Assembly: GCF_030269485.1 (NCBI RefSeq)
Contig: NZ_BSTL01000004.1
Span: 1 to 64,000, forward strand
From: Actinoplanes sp. NBRC 103695
GTDB taxonomy: Bacteria; Actinomycetota; Actinomycetes; Mycobacteriales; Micromonosporaceae
Length of the DNA: 64,000 bases
Reading direction: 5' to 3'
Shown: positions 63,906 to 64,000 of the stretch, piece after piece
How positions within the stretch are numbered: the stretch's first letter is position 1
Layout: every line of letters begins with the position of its first letter
Notes under the pieces: model-generated
What the model was told of the DNA's origin: nothing
Databases searched by the model: none
The model's input: the letters and a program-made list of their open reading frames with translations, nothing else
Program-made: the position numbers and the translations under genes

Positions 63906-64000
63906 ATGCGTCGCATTTTCCTTGTCGTCCTCGTCCTCCTCGCGGGTTGCAGCCCGCCCGCCGCCGAGCCGGCGATCCCGGTTCCACCGGCGAGCGAGCC
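63906..64000 (+). CDS. Lipoprotein, N-terminal part only (3' end outside window)
   Basis: 31 codons are visible. MRRIFLVVLVLLAGC is a short lipoprotein signal peptide with lipobox LLAGC, followed by a Pro/Ala-rich linker (SPPAAEPAIPVPPASE). ATG 63906 follows TAGGGAG, 12 nt after the P450 stop, so it probably continues the operon. Function cannot be judged. Confidence 0.75.
   Translation, partial: MRRIFLVVLVLLAGCSPPAAEPAIPVPPASE

Noticed and set aside
53169..64000. Secondary-metabolite gene cluster (glycosyltransferases plus P450)
   Set aside because: Sugar-phosphate transferase, Wzy-, Wzx/MurJ- and Wzz-like proteins define an exopolysaccharide operon; no scaffold synthase is present.

Overview
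The window is GC-rich DNA from an actinomycete, most plausibly a member of the Micromonosporaceae (Actinoplanes-like). That placement is an inference from many GTG starts, G/C-ending codons, leaderless promoters, an actinobacterial glnA2/glnE pair, a LAxTG (class E sortase) surface protein, a DUF3349-membrane protein-pit cluster and an exopolysaccharide operon. No tRNA, rRNA, CRISPR array, transposase or prophage was seen.

Layout. 1-1.5 kb: C-terminal part of an injection-system-type polymorphic toxin and a small acidic partner. 1.5-13 kb (minus strand): a tightly coupled operon for choline and glycine betaine use: choline oxidase, a betaine/choline ABC importer (ATPase, fused double permease, lipoprotein), dimethylglycine oxidase, monomeric sarcosine oxidase and a Rieske betaine demethylase-type oxygenase, giving a complete route choline to betaine to dimethylglycine to sarcosine to glycine. 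A ferric-reductase-like membrane flavoprotein lies upstream. 13-25 kb: sortase-anchored surface protein, YbaK-type deacylase, a GAPDH-like enzyme with altered active site, PLP dehydratase, VanY-type peptidase, methyltransferase, asd, a 534-residue Lys/Ala-rich histone-tail-like protein, and an RNB ribonuclease. 25-36 kb: panB, nadE, glnA2, a DUF350 membrane protein, a GATase, glnE, an RRE-like/radical SAM fusion, a DUF6807 protein and a DUF805 protein. 36-48 kb: divergent sugar-acid locus around a LacI regulator; the minus operon encodes UxaC, a FucD/ENOSF1-type dehydratase, a mannitol-dehydrogenase-family reductase and two Gfo/Idh oxidoreductases, the plus operon encodes an ABC importer and a DUF624 protein. 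48-53 kb: pit phosphate transporter cluster, a membrane protein behind a palindromic promoter, a PASTA-less Ser/Thr kinase and a GNAT. 53-64 kb: exopolysaccharide operon (initiating sugar transferase, Wzy/ligase, MurJ-like flippase, deacetylase, two GT4s, Wzz-like protein, GNAT_6 protein, P450, lipoprotein cut by the window edge).

The least ordinary signals are not genes. (1) A dispersed short repeat family with core GCTTTGCTCTG occurs about 13 times, in one intergenic array and in-frame inside three unrelated coding sequences; one subtype carries a strictly alternating purine-pyrimidine 14-mer. (2) Perfect inverted repeats at convergent gene ends supply the stop codons of both flanking genes; two of them share outer-arm sequence with each other and with a third hairpin below panB. 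(3) Several genes start with a -10 hexamer exactly 7 nt before ATG, i.e. look leaderless. Family assignments rest on motifs read by eye and on remembered homologues; no database search was possible.
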